DNA of 64,000 nt. Origin: Methylobacterium sp. Its GTDB lineage: Bacteria > Pseudomonadota > Alphaproteobacteria > Rhizobiales > Beijerinckiaceae. Shown one piece after another: positions 50,401 through 61,222 of this stretch (its first letter is position 1; every line of letters begins with the position of its first letter). Both the position numbers and the translations under genes were made by a program. Under the pieces are notes generated by a model. The model saw only the letters and a program-made list of their open reading frames with translations. It had not been told where the DNA came from and did not search any database. Location of the stretch: contig JADCCN010000002.1 in the NCBI GenBank assembly GCA_020252645.1, forward strand, positions 798,869 through 862,868, in the 5' to 3' direction.

Positions 50401-51390
50401 ATGGCCCGCCTGGAATTCCGTTTCGAGCCTCAGGACGCCGGAAAGCGCCTCGACAAGGCGCTGGCCGGGCGGCTCGATGGCTTCTCGCGCGGGCGCATTC
50501 AACAGATGATCGCGGAAAGCCGCGTGCAGCTCAACGGTGCGATCGAGATCAACGCTGCGAAAAAGCTTTCGGGCAATGAGGCGGTAATCCTCGACGAGCC
50601 GCCGCCGGTTGCAGCCACGCCGGTTCCGCAGTCCATTCCGCTGACAATTCTCCATGAGGATGCGCATATCATCGTCATCGACAAGCCGGCGGGGCTCGTG
50701 GTCCATCCTTCCGCGGGCCACGAAACCGGCACGCTGGTGAATGCGCTGCTCGCCCATTGTGGCGAGAGCCTCTCGGGCATCAATGGTGTGTTGCGCCCTG
50801 GCATTGTCCATCGGCTCGACAAGGATACGTCGGGCGTGATGGTGGTTGCGAAATCGGATTCCGCCCATAAGGGCCTTGCCGAGCAATTCGCCGATCACGG
50901 CCGCACCGGGCCGCTGGATCGCGCCTATCGCGCCATCTCATGGGGCGCGTTCGAGCGCAAATCGGGCTCCATCGATGCAGCGATTGCCCGTTCGCGCCAG
51001 AACCGCGAGAAGATGGTGGTCAGCCGCGCCAAGGAAGCGCGCTTCGCCATCACGCATTATCAGGTTCTCGACGAGAGCGCGGGCGAGGCGAAGGCGGTCG
51101 CAAGCCTCGTCTCCTGCCGCCTTGAAACGGGCCGCACGCACCAGATCCGGGTGCATCTCGCCCATGTCGGGCACCCGCTGCTGGGCGATGCTCTCTATGG
51201 CTCGGGCTTCCGGACGCGTGAACCGCATCTCGCGCCCGGCGCGCGATCCGCGCTGGCGAAGCTCGGCCGCCAGGCGCTTCATGCCGAATTGCTGGCCTTC
51301 GAACACCCGGTGACGGGCGCGGAAATGCGCTTCGAGACCAAGCCACCGCCGGATTTCGCGGCCCTGGAGCGGGAGCTTTTCGGCCCCTGA
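50401..51390 (+). CDS. rluD: RluD-type 23S rRNA pseudouridine synthase
   Basis: A 329-residue synthase: N-terminal S4 RNA-binding domain (RLDKALAGRLDGFSRGRIQQMI), then the RluA-family catalytic domain with IVHRLDKDTSGVMVVAK and ETGRTHQIRVHLAHVGHPLLGD. It converts U1911/1915/1917 in helix 69 in its best-known relatives. Located upstream of rpoH, a conserved Rhizobiales order. Confidence 0.92.
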   Translation: MARLEFRFEPQDAGKRLDKALAGRLDGFSRGRIQQMIAESRVQLNGAIEINAAKKLSGNEAVILDEPPPVAATPVPQSIPLTILHEDAHIIVIDKPAGLVVHPSAGHETGTLVNALLAHCGESLSGINGVLRPGIVHRLDKDTSGVMVVAKSDSAHKGLAEQFADHGRTGPLDRAYRAISWGAFERKSGSIDAAIARSRQNREKMVVSRAKEARFAITHYQVLDESAGEAKAVASLVSCRLETGRTHQIRVHLAHVGHPLLGDALYGSGFRTREPHLAPGARSALAKLGRQALHAELLAFEHPVTGAEMRFETKPPPDFAALERELFGP

Positions 51391-51557
51391 GACGTTTCGT
51401 TCGGTGGGCGGCGGAGGCGGCGAACACAAGGCCGATCGCTGAAGTTTGATTTCTGCCTTGTTTTGGCCATCAGCGCGATATGCTATAAGTGAAGTGCCAT
51501 CGTGGGTGTTGCACCGCGATGATCTGGGTTGCCAGCATGGGGCCCGAAGGAGGAAAA

Positions 51558-52436
51558 ATGTCCAACGTCGCTTTGCCCGTCCTGTCGGGTGAGGGTGGTC
51601 TCTCTCGATACATCACCGAAGTGCGCCGCTTTCCGGTTCTCAAGCCGGAAGAGGAATTCATGCTCGCCAAGCGCCACCAGGAGCATGAGGACCCCCGCGC
51701 CGCTCACCGACTCGTCACCTCTCATCTTCGTCTCGTGGTCAAGGTCGCGATGAGCTATCGCGGCTATGGCCTGCCCATGTCGGATGTGGTGTCCGAAGGC
51801 AATATCGGCCTCATGCAGGCCGTGAAGCGCTTCGACCCCGACAAGGGCTTCCGCCTCGCGACCTACGCGATCTGGTGGATCAAGGCGTCGATCCAGGAAT
51901 ACATCCTGCGTTCGTGGTCGCTGGTGAAGATGGGCACCACCGCCAACCAGAAGAAGCTGTTTTTCAACCTGCGCAAGGCCAAGAGCAAGCTTTCGGCCCT
52001 GGGCGAGGGCGATCTGCGCCCCGATCAGGTGAAGCTCATCGCCAAGCGCCTCGGCGTGGAAGAGCACGAGGTGGTCGAGATGAACCGTCGCCTCGGCGGC
52101 GATTCCTCGCTCAATGTCTCCATGAAGGAGGATTCCACCTCCGAATGGCAGGACATGCTGGTGGATGAGAGCGACAACCAGGAAACGCTGGTAACCCGTT
52201 CCGAAGAGAACAATAACCGCCATCTGGCCCTCGGGCAGGCGATCTCCACGCTCAATGCACGCGAGCGCCGCATCTTCGAGGCGCGTCGCCTGCTCGATGA
52301 GCCGCTGACGCTGGAGGCGCTTTCCGAGGAGTTCGGCATCTCCCGCGAGCGCGTGCGGCAGATCGAGGCCCGCGCCTTCGAGAAGGTGCAGCAGGCGGTC
52401 ATGAAAAACATCCGCGAGATCGAATCCGTGCATTGA
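51558..52436 (+). CDS. rpoH: RNA polymerase sigma-32 (heat-shock) factor
   Basis: A 292-residue sigma factor: region 2 GNIGLMQAVKRFDPDKGFRL and WWIKASIQEYILRSWSLVK, the RpoH box QKKLFFNLRKAKS, and region 4 LSEEFGISRERVRQIEARAF. It directs heat-shock transcription. The start at 51558 is fixed by a near-perfect AAGGAGG seven bases upstream. A TATAAG-like -10 lies near 51484; the matching -35 is ambiguous. Followed by a strong terminator. Confidence 0.96.
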   Translation: MSNVALPVLSGEGGLSRYITEVRRFPVLKPEEEFMLAKRHQEHEDPRAAHRLVTSHLRLVVKVAMSYRGYGLPMSDVVSEGNIGLMQAVKRFDPDKGFRLATYAIWWIKASIQEYILRSWSLVKMGTTANQKKLFFNLRKAKSKLSALGEGDLRPDQVKLIAKRLGVEEHEVVEMNRRLGGDSSLNVSMKEDSTSEWQDMLVDESDNQETLVTRSEENNNRHLALGQAISTLNARERRIFEARRLLDEPLTLEALSEEFGISRERVRQIEARAFEKVQQAVMKNIREIESVH

Positions 52437-52461
52437 AACGCATGGCGGGTTTCGCCAGGAG

Positions 52462-52490
52462 AAGAGCGCCGCAAGGCGCTCTTTTCGTTT
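52462..52490 (+). terminator. Intrinsic terminator of rpoH
   Basis: AAGAGCGCC pairs with GGCGCTCTT around GCAA, followed by TTCGTTT. About 25 bases after the stop. Confidence 0.88.
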
Positions 52491-52652
52491 GAGGGGGCGA
52501 GGCAGGCCGAGCGGTTCGATCAGATCGACGAGCGCCAATGCGCTTTCATCGAGGAACAGCCGATTCTCTCCTTGGCCTGTTGAGCGCTCAGGAACATGAC
52601 GAGCATGGATGGCTTGCCCGCGAGGCTTCGTGAAAAGCCGGTGTCGCGCTTG

Positions 52653-52840
52653 CGCATTTTCCGATCTGATCCAATCAGATCGGATGCCTGATCTCTTTGC
52701 TTGATCGCATTTTCCTCAAGCGAACCGGCATCCATCCCCGCCTTCGCGAGGAAAATGCTTCTTTGTCTTCTCGCATTTTCTTCACGCGAACCGGTTCCCA
52801 TCCCCGCCTTCGCGAGGGACATGCTTCGCTTGAAAATGCT
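52653..52840. repeat. Composite of type B palindromic elements
   Basis: A run of GCATTTTC/GAAAATGC-bounded hairpins with ACCGG cores, including CCGATCTGATCCAATCAGATCGG and two copies of a CATCCCCGCCTTCGCGAGG segment. It lies between the rpoH terminator and the end of the purA-linked gene. No coding capacity is supported between 52491 and 52853. Confidence 0.8.
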
Positions 52841-52853
52841 GTGCGAGCGACCA

Positions 52854-54038
52854 TCACTTCCAGGCCGCGAGCGCCTCGTTCACCGCGCGTTCGCCGGGCG
52901 GGCCCTTCTCGATCAGGAAGGCTGCGCGACGCCCCGTGGCGAGGCGCACGTCAAACACCATCCAGCGCTGCAGGCGGATCAGGTCCAGGTTCCGCTGGAT
53001 GGCGGCCTCGCTGTTGTCGAGGCCCATCAGGAACACATTGTCCTGGATCGGCACCAGCGGCCCGGCGAGGGCTGGTCCGGTCTGACTTTCAAGCTCTCGC
53101 CACTCGATCGGGCTCATTTCGCGGACGGGCGGCAGTGCGTTGCGTGGATTGAAGGTGACGAAGAAGGTATGCGATGCCGGGATTGTCTTGTCGGTGTTCC
53201 GCGAGAGAGCCATGTCGATGGAGAGCCCTGCACCGACATATTCCACCTGCACGCGCAGCACCCTTTCGCCCGTCCTGGAAGCGGGATCGGCCGCAAAACT
53301 CCAGTTTGCGACGCCCTCGAACTGGTTCGGTGCCGTCCCTTGGGTCTCCAGCACCATGAAGGCGCGGCTCACGACTGGGGCCGGCGGGCGCGCCTCCACA
53401 GGAGCGGAAGCCGTGCCGCTGGTGGCGGCCGGCGGGCTCGCTGGCGGCGTTTCTGCGGGAGCCGAGGAGAGCCGGCCCTCGCGTTTCGCGGCGTCGCCCT
53501 CGTTTGTCTGCGGGGCTTCCACCAAGGGAATGCCGCCCTGCATGTAATGGGCCGGGTCTTCCTTCTTGAGATAGGCAAAGGTGGCCATGACGGCGATGGC
53601 CAGGCCACCGGCAACAGCCCAGAAGCCGAGCTTGCGCCGGCCCTTTTCGGTCTCCTCGCGGCTGGCAATGCGCGGCCGGCCCGGCCCGCGCGAACGCGAG
53701 GGCTGCAAGGCCGTCGCCGCCTCTTCATCTTCTGCCGCCCCCGATAAGGGCTCGACGCTTGCCGGCTCTTCCACCAATGCGCCCGACCGTTCCACCGGCG
53801 CCCCGGCGAGGATCGGCTGAGACGGCAGTTCCGTGAAATCCGCTTCGATGCGCAGGATCACGTCGTCAAGCGCGAAGGTCTCCTTGAGAATTTCCTCCTC
53901 GCCCAGCGGTGGATCGAGGCTGCGCAACTGCCGTTCCAGCGCTTCTCTCGCCCGGCGATAGATGGCCTGCCGCCTGGCCGGATCGCGATCCGGCAGCGTG
54001 GCGATGGCGCGCGTGAGAAGGGGATAATAATCGGCCAT
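52854..54038 (-). CDS. Uncharacterised single-span membrane protein next to purA
   Basis: A 394-residue protein. An N-terminal cytoplasmic helical segment (MADYYPLLTRAIATLPDRDPARRQAIYRRA), one transmembrane helix (about residues 137-157), a Pro/Ala-rich linker and a C-terminal periplasmic domain (about 225-394) with NWSFAADPASRTGERVLR. I recognise no named domain; similar proteins occur beside purA in Rhizobiales. It starts 13 bases after the purA stop, so it is probably co-transcribed. Confidence 0.8.
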   Translation of the reverse strand: MADYYPLLTRAIATLPDRDPARRQAIYRRAREALERQLRSLDPPLGEEEILKETFALDDVILRIEADFTELPSQPILAGAPVERSGALVEEPASVEPLSGAAEDEEAATALQPSRSRGPGRPRIASREETEKGRRKLGFWAVAGGLAIAVMATFAYLKKEDPAHYMQGGIPLVEAPQTNEGDAAKREGRLSSAPAETPPASPPAATSGTASAPVEARPPAPVVSRAFMVLETQGTAPNQFEGVANWSFAADPASRTGERVLRVQVEYVGAGLSIDMALSRNTDKTIPASHTFFVTFNPRNALPPVREMSPIEWRELESQTGPALAGPLVPIQDNVFLMGLDNSEAAIQRNLDLIRLQRWMVFDVRLATGRRAAFLIEKGPPGERAVNEALAAWK

Positions 54039-54051
54039 GGGCGCTTTCGAT

Positions 54052-55359
<1,308 letters not shown>

Positions 55360-55477
55360 TCAAGGGGCCGGCCTTTGCCGACCCTTCCTTTTTAAGAAAA
55401 GGCGATAAAGGAAGGTGGAGCCGGGGTAAAGGCGAAAGCCCGCCGCCGCGGCCAGAGGATTGAGAGGCGAGGCCTTT

Positions 55478-57163
55478 TCAGCGCAGCACGGGTTGCGGGC
55501 GCAGCACCTTGCCTTGCGGCCAGCGCACCCGCCAGGCCGTGACGATGGCCTTCGCCTCCTGCGGGGCGAGCGCGAGGTTCCACGCCACCACGCCGCGCCG
55601 ATCCTCGACATTCTCGACATCCGGCCTGGTCATTTCCGGCAGGCGCTCGATGCTGATGGCCTGATCCTCGCTGATCGGCAGGCGATCAAGCAGTTGCAAA
55701 GCCACCGGGAAGGCGTGGAAATTGCGGATATCCGTGCGGAAACGATGATCTTCCGTGCGGTTGGAGCCGAAAATGCCGGGGTCGCGCGCCTCCTTCTGCA
55801 GGGGCACGCGGGTGATTTTCACACGCTCATCCGCACCGAACCCGAGTTCGACCTTGTCGCCGCCGGCAATGGCATGCACACGGGCGCGCCCGATGAAAGC
55901 GCCATCGCGGGAGAGCAGCACCTCGCCCGGCAGAAGGGGCGCGTCGCCTTTCAAGTTGAAGCTCGCTTCGAGATAGGCGGTGGGATCGAGCAAGGGCGCG
56001 GCCTTGTGCTGGAGCTTCGGCTCGATCGCCTCGCTCGCGAGCCGCAGGCTGCGCTCCTCATTGCCCGAGGGCAGGCTGATGGCACCGGGCACCGCGAATT
56101 CGGCATGGAAGGGGTTGGTTGCGAGTTGCGCCTGCTGCTCTTCGGCGGGCTCCATCCGCTCCGCGGCCATCCTCTGCCGGCGGCTCTCCTCTATGCCCGT
56201 GGTCGGTTGATCAGGCACCGGCACCGCAGCCATGGGCATGGGCAGCGGGCGGGGCGGGGGCGGCTCGTGAAAGCCGAGCCGCTCGCTCCCCGGAACAGGT
56301 GCCGCCGTGCCGCGCTGCACGCGCAAGGTGGAGAGCGCCACCTTCACCTCGCGCCAATCCTCGCCGGTGCGCTGGCGGATGAGCGCGCGGCGCGTGAGTT
56401 CCAGCGCGGGCTTCGCGCCGCGCGTATCGAGCCGGGCATCATAGACCGGCCGCCAGGAGGCGCCCGCCACGCGATAGGACACCGTGAGCGTTGCCTTGAG
56501 CGCTTCCGGCGCTTCCACGGCGATGGCGGCGACGCGGCGCGGGTTCTGCGCGCCGGGCTGGCCGATCGCGGCTTCGAGCGCGGCGATTTCCTCGGTGATC
56601 CTCGCTTCCTCGATGCGCAACCCGCGCAGTTCGTCATTCAGCGCCTGCGTGGTCTTGCCGACCGCATCGACCGCCTTGAGCCAGCTCTCGAGATCGAGCG
56701 GCTTGCCGTCCCTCGGCGCCGGATCACCCTGGGCCAGGCGCTGAACCATGGCCTTGCGGGTTTCCGTGCTCTCCATGCGATCTGCGTTTCGATCGCGCGC
56801 TTCACGCTTCGCCTTCAGGCGCGCCTCAAGCTCGGCATCGGCCCTGGCTTCCGCCACGCCCATGCGCAGGTCGATGCCGCCCAGCACGAGCCGGCCATTG
56901 CCGCTCGCCTCCGCGCGCAACGAGGCCGGATCGGCCGCCATCGGCAGATCGGGAAGGAGAATATCATGGCTGCCGGCCGGCAGGTCGATCGAGAGACTGC
57001 GCGTGACAATCGCCGCATCGGGATAGAGCGTGACCCGTTCGATGCGTGAGCGCGCCTCGATCGTCGCCGCATGGGCGGGGATCGCCGCGAGACCGAGGGG
57101 TGCGATCAGGCCGAGCGCGCGGCCGAGGGGCGGAAGGCGGGAAGCCGGGCGAGGCGTGGTCAT
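55478..57163 (-). CDS. DUF4139 / mucoidy-inhibitor-A-like protein
   Basis: A 561-residue exported protein: signal peptide (LGLIAPLGLAAIPAHAA), N-terminal DUF4140 domain (IERVTLYPDAAIVTRSLSIDLPAGSH), a coiled coil (about 105-195), and a DUF4139 domain (about 205-561) with YRVAGASWRPVYDARLD. Function unknown; the name MuiA comes from a weak link with exopolysaccharide control. The start at 57163 is the first ATG giving a signal peptide. Confidence 0.85.
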   Translation of the reverse strand: MTTPRPASRLPPLGRALGLIAPLGLAAIPAHAATIEARSRIERVTLYPDAAIVTRSLSIDLPAGSHDILLPDLPMAADPASLRAEASGNGRLVLGGIDLRMGVAEARADAELEARLKAKREARDRNADRMESTETRKAMVQRLAQGDPAPRDGKPLDLESWLKAVDAVGKTTQALNDELRGLRIEEARITEEIAALEAAIGQPGAQNPRRVAAIAVEAPEALKATLTVSYRVAGASWRPVYDARLDTRGAKPALELTRRALIRQRTGEDWREVKVALSTLRVQRGTAAPVPGSERLGFHEPPPPRPLPMPMAAVPVPDQPTTGIEESRRQRMAAERMEPAEEQQAQLATNPFHAEFAVPGAISLPSGNEERSLRLASEAIEPKLQHKAAPLLDPTAYLEASFNLKGDAPLLPGEVLLSRDGAFIGRARVHAIAGGDKVELGFGADERVKITRVPLQKEARDPGIFGSNRTEDHRFRTDIRNFHAFPVALQLLDRLPISEDQAISIERLPEMTRPDVENVEDRRGVVAWNLALAPQEAKAIVTAWRVRWPQGKVLRPQPVLR

Positions 57164-57255
57164 GGATGGGATATCCCCGAGAAGAAGCCGCAGGATGCGG
57201 CGGCCCATTCTCGATCGCTCAATGCCGGCAAAGCTGTGGCGCCACGCGGGCGCTT

Positions 57256-58113
57256 TCACGCCGCATCGCGCTGGCTGGCTTCCGCCTTGCACCAGGCGAC
57301 GAAATTCGCGATCTCCGTCCGCCGCTGGATCGGGTCCACCACATCCGCATTCAGGCCAAGGCGCCAGCAGATATCCCGGCGCGGCTCGGCATCGAGCGCC
57401 ACGAGATCGGCCGAATAGGCGCTGCTCTGGGCCTTGTCCACGAAGAAGCCTTCCGCCAAAAGATCACCCGCGCGCTGGTCGAGAATATAGGCCAGCACCG
57501 AATGGACATATTCCGGGTGATATTGCACGCCCCAGAAAGTCCCACCCTGATAGCGGATCTCCGCCGCCTGGACGCGGCTGACGGCGTTCGAGGCCAGCAA
57601 TGTCGAATCCGCTGGCAAGGCCGTGACCTCGTCGAGATGCGAGCAAGGCGCATCGAAAAGGGCCGGCCGGCCTGCGAGGAGCGCATGGCGCGCGCCATCG
57701 GCCGTCGGTGCGATGCGCCGGGCATAGCCGAACTCGCGGCCGCGCGGGTTCTTCTGCACGTGGCCGCCCGCCGCTACCGCCGCCACCTGCAGGCCCCAGC
57801 ACGAGCCAAAGAACGGCACGCCGCTGCGGAAGACCTCGCGCGCAAGCTCGATCTGGCGGATCGATTCCGGTTCGCGCTTCCAGATGTGCAGCGGCGAGCC
57901 AGTGATGGCGACGCCGTCATAATCGGTAAGGACCGCACCTTCGGGCAGCTTGGCGCCGGGATCAGCCGGGCAAACGATGTCGAAACTTCCGCCGCCCGCC
58001 ACCTGCACGAGCAGCTCGCCATAATGCTGCGCGGGCGTGCGGCCGAGTGCCTCGCGATAGCGTTCTCGGGCCGGAGCGGGGCTGCCTTCCATCACAAGGA
58101 AGCGAAGGGGCAT
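57256..58113 (-). CDS. Class I glutamine amidotransferase-like protein
   Basis: A 285-residue GATase1: nucleophile elbow FFGSCWGLQVAA with the catalytic Cys, and WGVQYHPEY with the catalytic His and Glu. It resembles stand-alone GMP-synthase-like amidotransferases. The acceptor substrate is not identifiable. It is 92 bases upstream of the DUF4139 gene and divergent from the EamA transporter. Confidence 0.87.
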   Translation of the reverse strand: MPLRFLVMEGSPAPARERYREALGRTPAQHYGELLVQVAGGGSFDIVCPADPGAKLPEGAVLTDYDGVAITGSPLHIWKREPESIRQIELAREVFRSGVPFFGSCWGLQVAAVAAGGHVQKNPRGREFGYARRIAPTADGARHALLAGRPALFDAPCSHLDEVTALPADSTLLASNAVSRVQAAEIRYQGGTFWGVQYHPEYVHSVLAYILDQRAGDLLAEGFFVDKAQSSAYSADLVALDAEPRRDICWRLGLNADVVDPIQRRTEIANFVAWCKAEASQRDAA

Positions 58114-58198
58114 GAAAGAGCCTTTCGGAAAGCGCGGGAAACCGATACCGATCCTATTTTCCCACTTTGATTACGCTTCGCAATCCCTGAATGAAGAC

Positions 58199-59101
58199 AT
58201 GCCCCACGCTTTCCGCGCCCTTTATGCGAATGCCTATGTCATGCTTGGCCTCACCATGTTCTTCTGGGGGGCGCATGCGGTCGTGGCGCGCTTCTCGGTG
58301 GGGCATGTTTCACCCATGGTGCTCACGGCCGGGCGGTGGCTGGGGGTGGCGATCCTGCTCTTCGCCTTTTACCGGCCGGATGTGCGGGAGGGGATCGCGG
58401 CGCTGAAGCGCTATCCGCGCTTCATGATCCTCATGGGCACATTCGGTTACACCGTCTTCAACGTGATGATGTACCAGGCCGCGCAATTCACCACGGCGGT
58501 GAACATGTCGCTGTTGCAGGGCGCCATCCCCATTTGCGTTTTGCTCGGAGCCTTCCTGCTCTACCGGACACCGGTGCGCGGCGTGCAGATCATCGGCGTC
58601 GCGATCACCATCCTTGGCGTGGTTCTGGTGGCGACGAATGGCCATCCCGAGCGCTTGCTCGAACTGCAATTCAACGCGGGCGACATTCTGATGATCATCG
58701 CCTGCGCCTTCTATGCGGGTTACACCGTGAAGCTGAAGGAGCGCCCTGCCATGAGCGGTCCGGTCTTCTTCGCGGCCCTGGCTCTGGTGGCCGGCGTGGC
58801 CTCCATTCCCTTCCTGATCGGCGAGATCATCGCCGGCAAGGCGCAATTGCCGACCCCGCAAGGCTGGGCTGTGCTGGCTTTCGTGGCAGTTTTCCCAAGC
58901 TTCCTGTCGCAGATTTTCTTCATGCGCGGGGTGGAGCTGATCGGTCCGGGCCGCGCGGGCATCTTCGCCAATCTCGTGCCGGTGATTGGCGCGGGGCTCG
59001 CGGTGCTCTTTCTCGGCGAGCCCTTCGGCTGGCACCATGCGGCGGCGCTCGTGCTGGTGCTCGGCGGCATCGCGATCGCCGAGCGCGCGAGGCGGGTGTG
59101 A
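58199..59101 (+). CDS. EamA/DMT-family transporter
   Basis: A 300-residue membrane protein with about ten helices arranged as two EamA repeats: the first contains LTMFFWGAHAVVARFS, the second ILMIIACAFYAGYTVKLKE and FLGEPFGWHHAAALVLVLGGI. Members export amino acids, nucleobases or other metabolites; the substrate is unknown. The ATG at 58199 gives the usual length; a longer frame from 58112 is possible but its extension is not hydrophobic. Confidence 0.88.
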   Translation: MPHAFRALYANAYVMLGLTMFFWGAHAVVARFSVGHVSPMVLTAGRWLGVAILLFAFYRPDVREGIAALKRYPRFMILMGTFGYTVFNVMMYQAAQFTTAVNMSLLQGAIPICVLLGAFLLYRTPVRGVQIIGVAITILGVVLVATNGHPERLLELQFNAGDILMIIACAFYAGYTVKLKERPAMSGPVFFAALALVAGVASIPFLIGEIIAGKAQLPTPQGWAVLAFVAVFPSFLSQIFFMRGVELIGPGRAGIFANLVPVIGAGLAVLFLGEPFGWHHAAALVLVLGGIAIAERARRV

Positions 59102-59114
59102 ATCGAGGGGCATG

Positions 59115-59140
59115 AAAAAGGCGGCCTTGCGGGCCGCCTT
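59115..59140 (-). terminator. Terminator facing the serA side
   Basis: AAGGCGGCC pairs with GGCCGCCTT. On the minus strand it is followed by TTTTT, so it ends transcripts coming from serA through the repeat block. It may also serve the EamA gene weakly. Confidence 0.75.
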
Positions 59141-59171
59141 CGGATCTGGACGGGAAGGCGGGGAACTCAAA

Positions 59172-59408
59172 GCATTTTCCGATCAAGTGGATACCGGTTG
59201 ATCGAAGAAAATGCGATCAAGCAAAGAAGCATTTTCAAGCGAAGCATGTCCCTCGCGAAGGCGGGGATGGATACCGGTTCGCGTGAAGAAAATGCGATCA
59301 AACAAAGAAGCATTTTCAAGCGAAGTGGGAACCGGTTCGCGTGAAGAAAATGCGATCAGACAAAGAGATAGAGCATCCGATCTGATCCGCTCAGATCGGA
59401 AAATGCTC
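59172..59408. repeat. Composite of type B palindromic elements downstream of serA
   Basis: At least three consecutive GCATTTTC...GAAAATGCGATCA units with cores GTGGATACCGG, GGATACCGG and GTGGGAACCGG, separated by AAGCAAAGA-like linkers, then an AGCATCCGATCTGATCC hairpin ending in GCTC. It abuts the type A copy at 59411. Confidence 0.82.
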
Positions 59409-59410
59409 TA

Positions 59411-59511
59411 GAGCATGATGTGTTCAGACGGAAGCACATCATGCTCTTATCTTGTTATTATCGCATGCTTTTTTTGTGACAAACCGGATTCCACTTTTTC
59501 ACAGCATGCTC
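59411..59511 (-). repeat. Type A palindromic element at the serA stop codon
   Basis: A 101-bp copy flanked by TA (59409-59410 and 59512-59513). Read on the minus strand the element's first G completes the serA TAG, with the GTGGAATCCGG hairpin nearest the gene. Confidence 0.92.
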
Positions 59512-61100
59512 TAGAACATCAGCCGGTTCGCGCGCTTCACATGCGGAATGGCCTTGATGGCCGCGAGCACGTCATCCGAGATCGCATCATCCACCGCGAC
59601 GAAGCAGATGGCATCACCGCCCGGCTTGTCGCGCCCCAGGTTGAAGGTCGCGATGTTGATGCCCTTCTCGCCCAGCAGCGAGCCGAAACGGCCGATGAAG
59701 CCCGGCTTGTCGTCGTTGCGCACGTACAGCATGTGGGGCGCGAATTCCGCATCCATCTTGATGTCGCGGATCTCGACAATGCGCGGCAGGCCATCCGAGA
59801 GCACCGTGCCGGCAGCGTGGCGGGTGGTGTCCTCCGCCTCGACATAGATCTTCACGCGGCTTTCGAGGTTCTCCGGCGCATCGCGGCTGATGGCTTCCAC
59901 CGCGATGCCCTTGTCCTTCGCGATGGCCTGCGCATTGACCATGTTGATGCCCGGCATGAAGGGGCGCAGCACGCCTGCCACGGCCGCCGCCGTGATCGGC
60001 CGGGTATTGAGTTCGCCCACCTTGCCTTCATAGGCGATGCGGATGCCCTTGATATGCGCTTCGGTGAGCTGACCCAGGAACGAACCGAGCTTCTCGCCCA
60101 AAGCCACGAAGGGCTTCAGCTTCGGCGCATCTTCCGCCGTGATCGAGGGGAAGTTCACCGCATTGGTGATGGCGCCGGCGAGGAGATAATCCGACATCTG
60201 CTCGGCAACCTGAAGGGCCACGTTCTCCTGCGCTTCGGAAGTCGAGGCGCCGAGATGCGGTGTGCAGATCACGTTGTCGAGGCCGAAGAGCGGGTTGGTT
60301 TCGGCCGGCTCCACCGAGAATACGTCGAAGGCCGCGCCCGCGACATGGCCGGACTTGATGGCTTCCGCGAGGGCTTCCTCGTCCACGAGGCCGCCGCGCG
60401 CGCAGTTGATGATGCGCACGCCCTTCTTCGTCTTGGCCAGAGCCGCGCGCGAGAGGAGGTTCCTGGTCTGCTCGGTCATCGGCACGTGAAGCGTGATGAC
60501 ATCCGCACGGGCGAGCAGCTTGTCGAGTTCAACCTTCTCCACCCCCATCGCGACGGCGCGCTCCGGGGTGAGATAGGGATCATAGGCAATGACCTTCATG
60601 CCGACGCCGATCGCCTTGCGGGCGACGATGGAGCCGATATTGCCCGCGCCGACGAGGCCGAGGGTCTTGGCTTCCAGTTCCACGCCCATGAAGCGGTTCT
60701 TTTCCCACTTGCCGCCTTGCGTGGAGATATCCGCCGCCGGAATCTGGCGGGCCAGCGCGAACATCAGCGCGATCGCGTGCTCGGCCGTGGTGATGGAATT
60801 GCCGAAGGGCGTGTTCATCACGATGATGCCGCGCGCCGTGGCGGCGGGAATGTCCACGTTGTCAACGCCGATGCCGGCACGGCCGATCACTTTCAGGTTC
60901 TTCGCGCTTTCGAGCAGCTTCGCCGTGGCTTTCGTGGCCGAGCGGATGGCGAGGCCATCATAATCGCCGATCATCGCGGCGAGCTTGTCCTTGTCCTTGC
61001 CGAGAGAGGCATCGAAGGTCACGTCGATGCCGCGATCCTTGAAGATCTGCACGGCGGCGGGGGAAAGGGCGTCGGAAATCAGAACGCGGGGTTTGGTCAT
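59511..61100 (-). CDS. serA: D-3-phosphoglycerate dehydrogenase (long form)
   Basis: A 529-residue SerA starting serine synthesis: NAD motif GLVGAGNIGSIVARKA, catalytic RGGLVDE and the His in CTPHLGASTSEAQENVA, then the ASB domain and a C-terminal ACT domain (about 455-529, MLYVRNDDKPGFIG) for possible serine feedback. The start at 61100 (MTKPRVLI) follows GAGGTGA. Its TAG stop is completed by a type A element. Downstream of serC. Confidence 0.96.
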   Translation of the reverse strand: MTKPRVLISDALSPAAVQIFKDRGIDVTFDASLGKDKDKLAAMIGDYDGLAIRSATKATAKLLESAKNLKVIGRAGIGVDNVDIPAATARGIIVMNTPFGNSITTAEHAIALMFALARQIPAADISTQGGKWEKNRFMGVELEAKTLGLVGAGNIGSIVARKAIGVGMKVIAYDPYLTPERAVAMGVEKVELDKLLARADVITLHVPMTEQTRNLLSRAALAKTKKGVRIINCARGGLVDEEALAEAIKSGHVAGAAFDVFSVEPAETNPLFGLDNVICTPHLGASTSEAQENVALQVAEQMSDYLLAGAITNAVNFPSITAEDAPKLKPFVALGEKLGSFLGQLTEAHIKGIRIAYEGKVGELNTRPITAAAVAGVLRPFMPGINMVNAQAIAKDKGIAVEAISRDAPENLESRVKIYVEAEDTTRHAAGTVLSDGLPRIVEIRDIKMDAEFAPHMLYVRNDDKPGFIGRFGSLLGEKGINIATFNLGRDKPGGDAICFVAVDDAISDDVLAAIKAIPHVKRANRLMF

Positions 61101-61222
61101 GGGATCACCTCGAGGCGTCATTCCCGACGGGCCGCAGGACCGCGCGGGAATCCAAATGAAAAGACGGGAAAGAACGGGTTCCCGTTCGCGCCTTTCGGCG
61201 CGCCGGGAGTGTCAGCCTTGGC

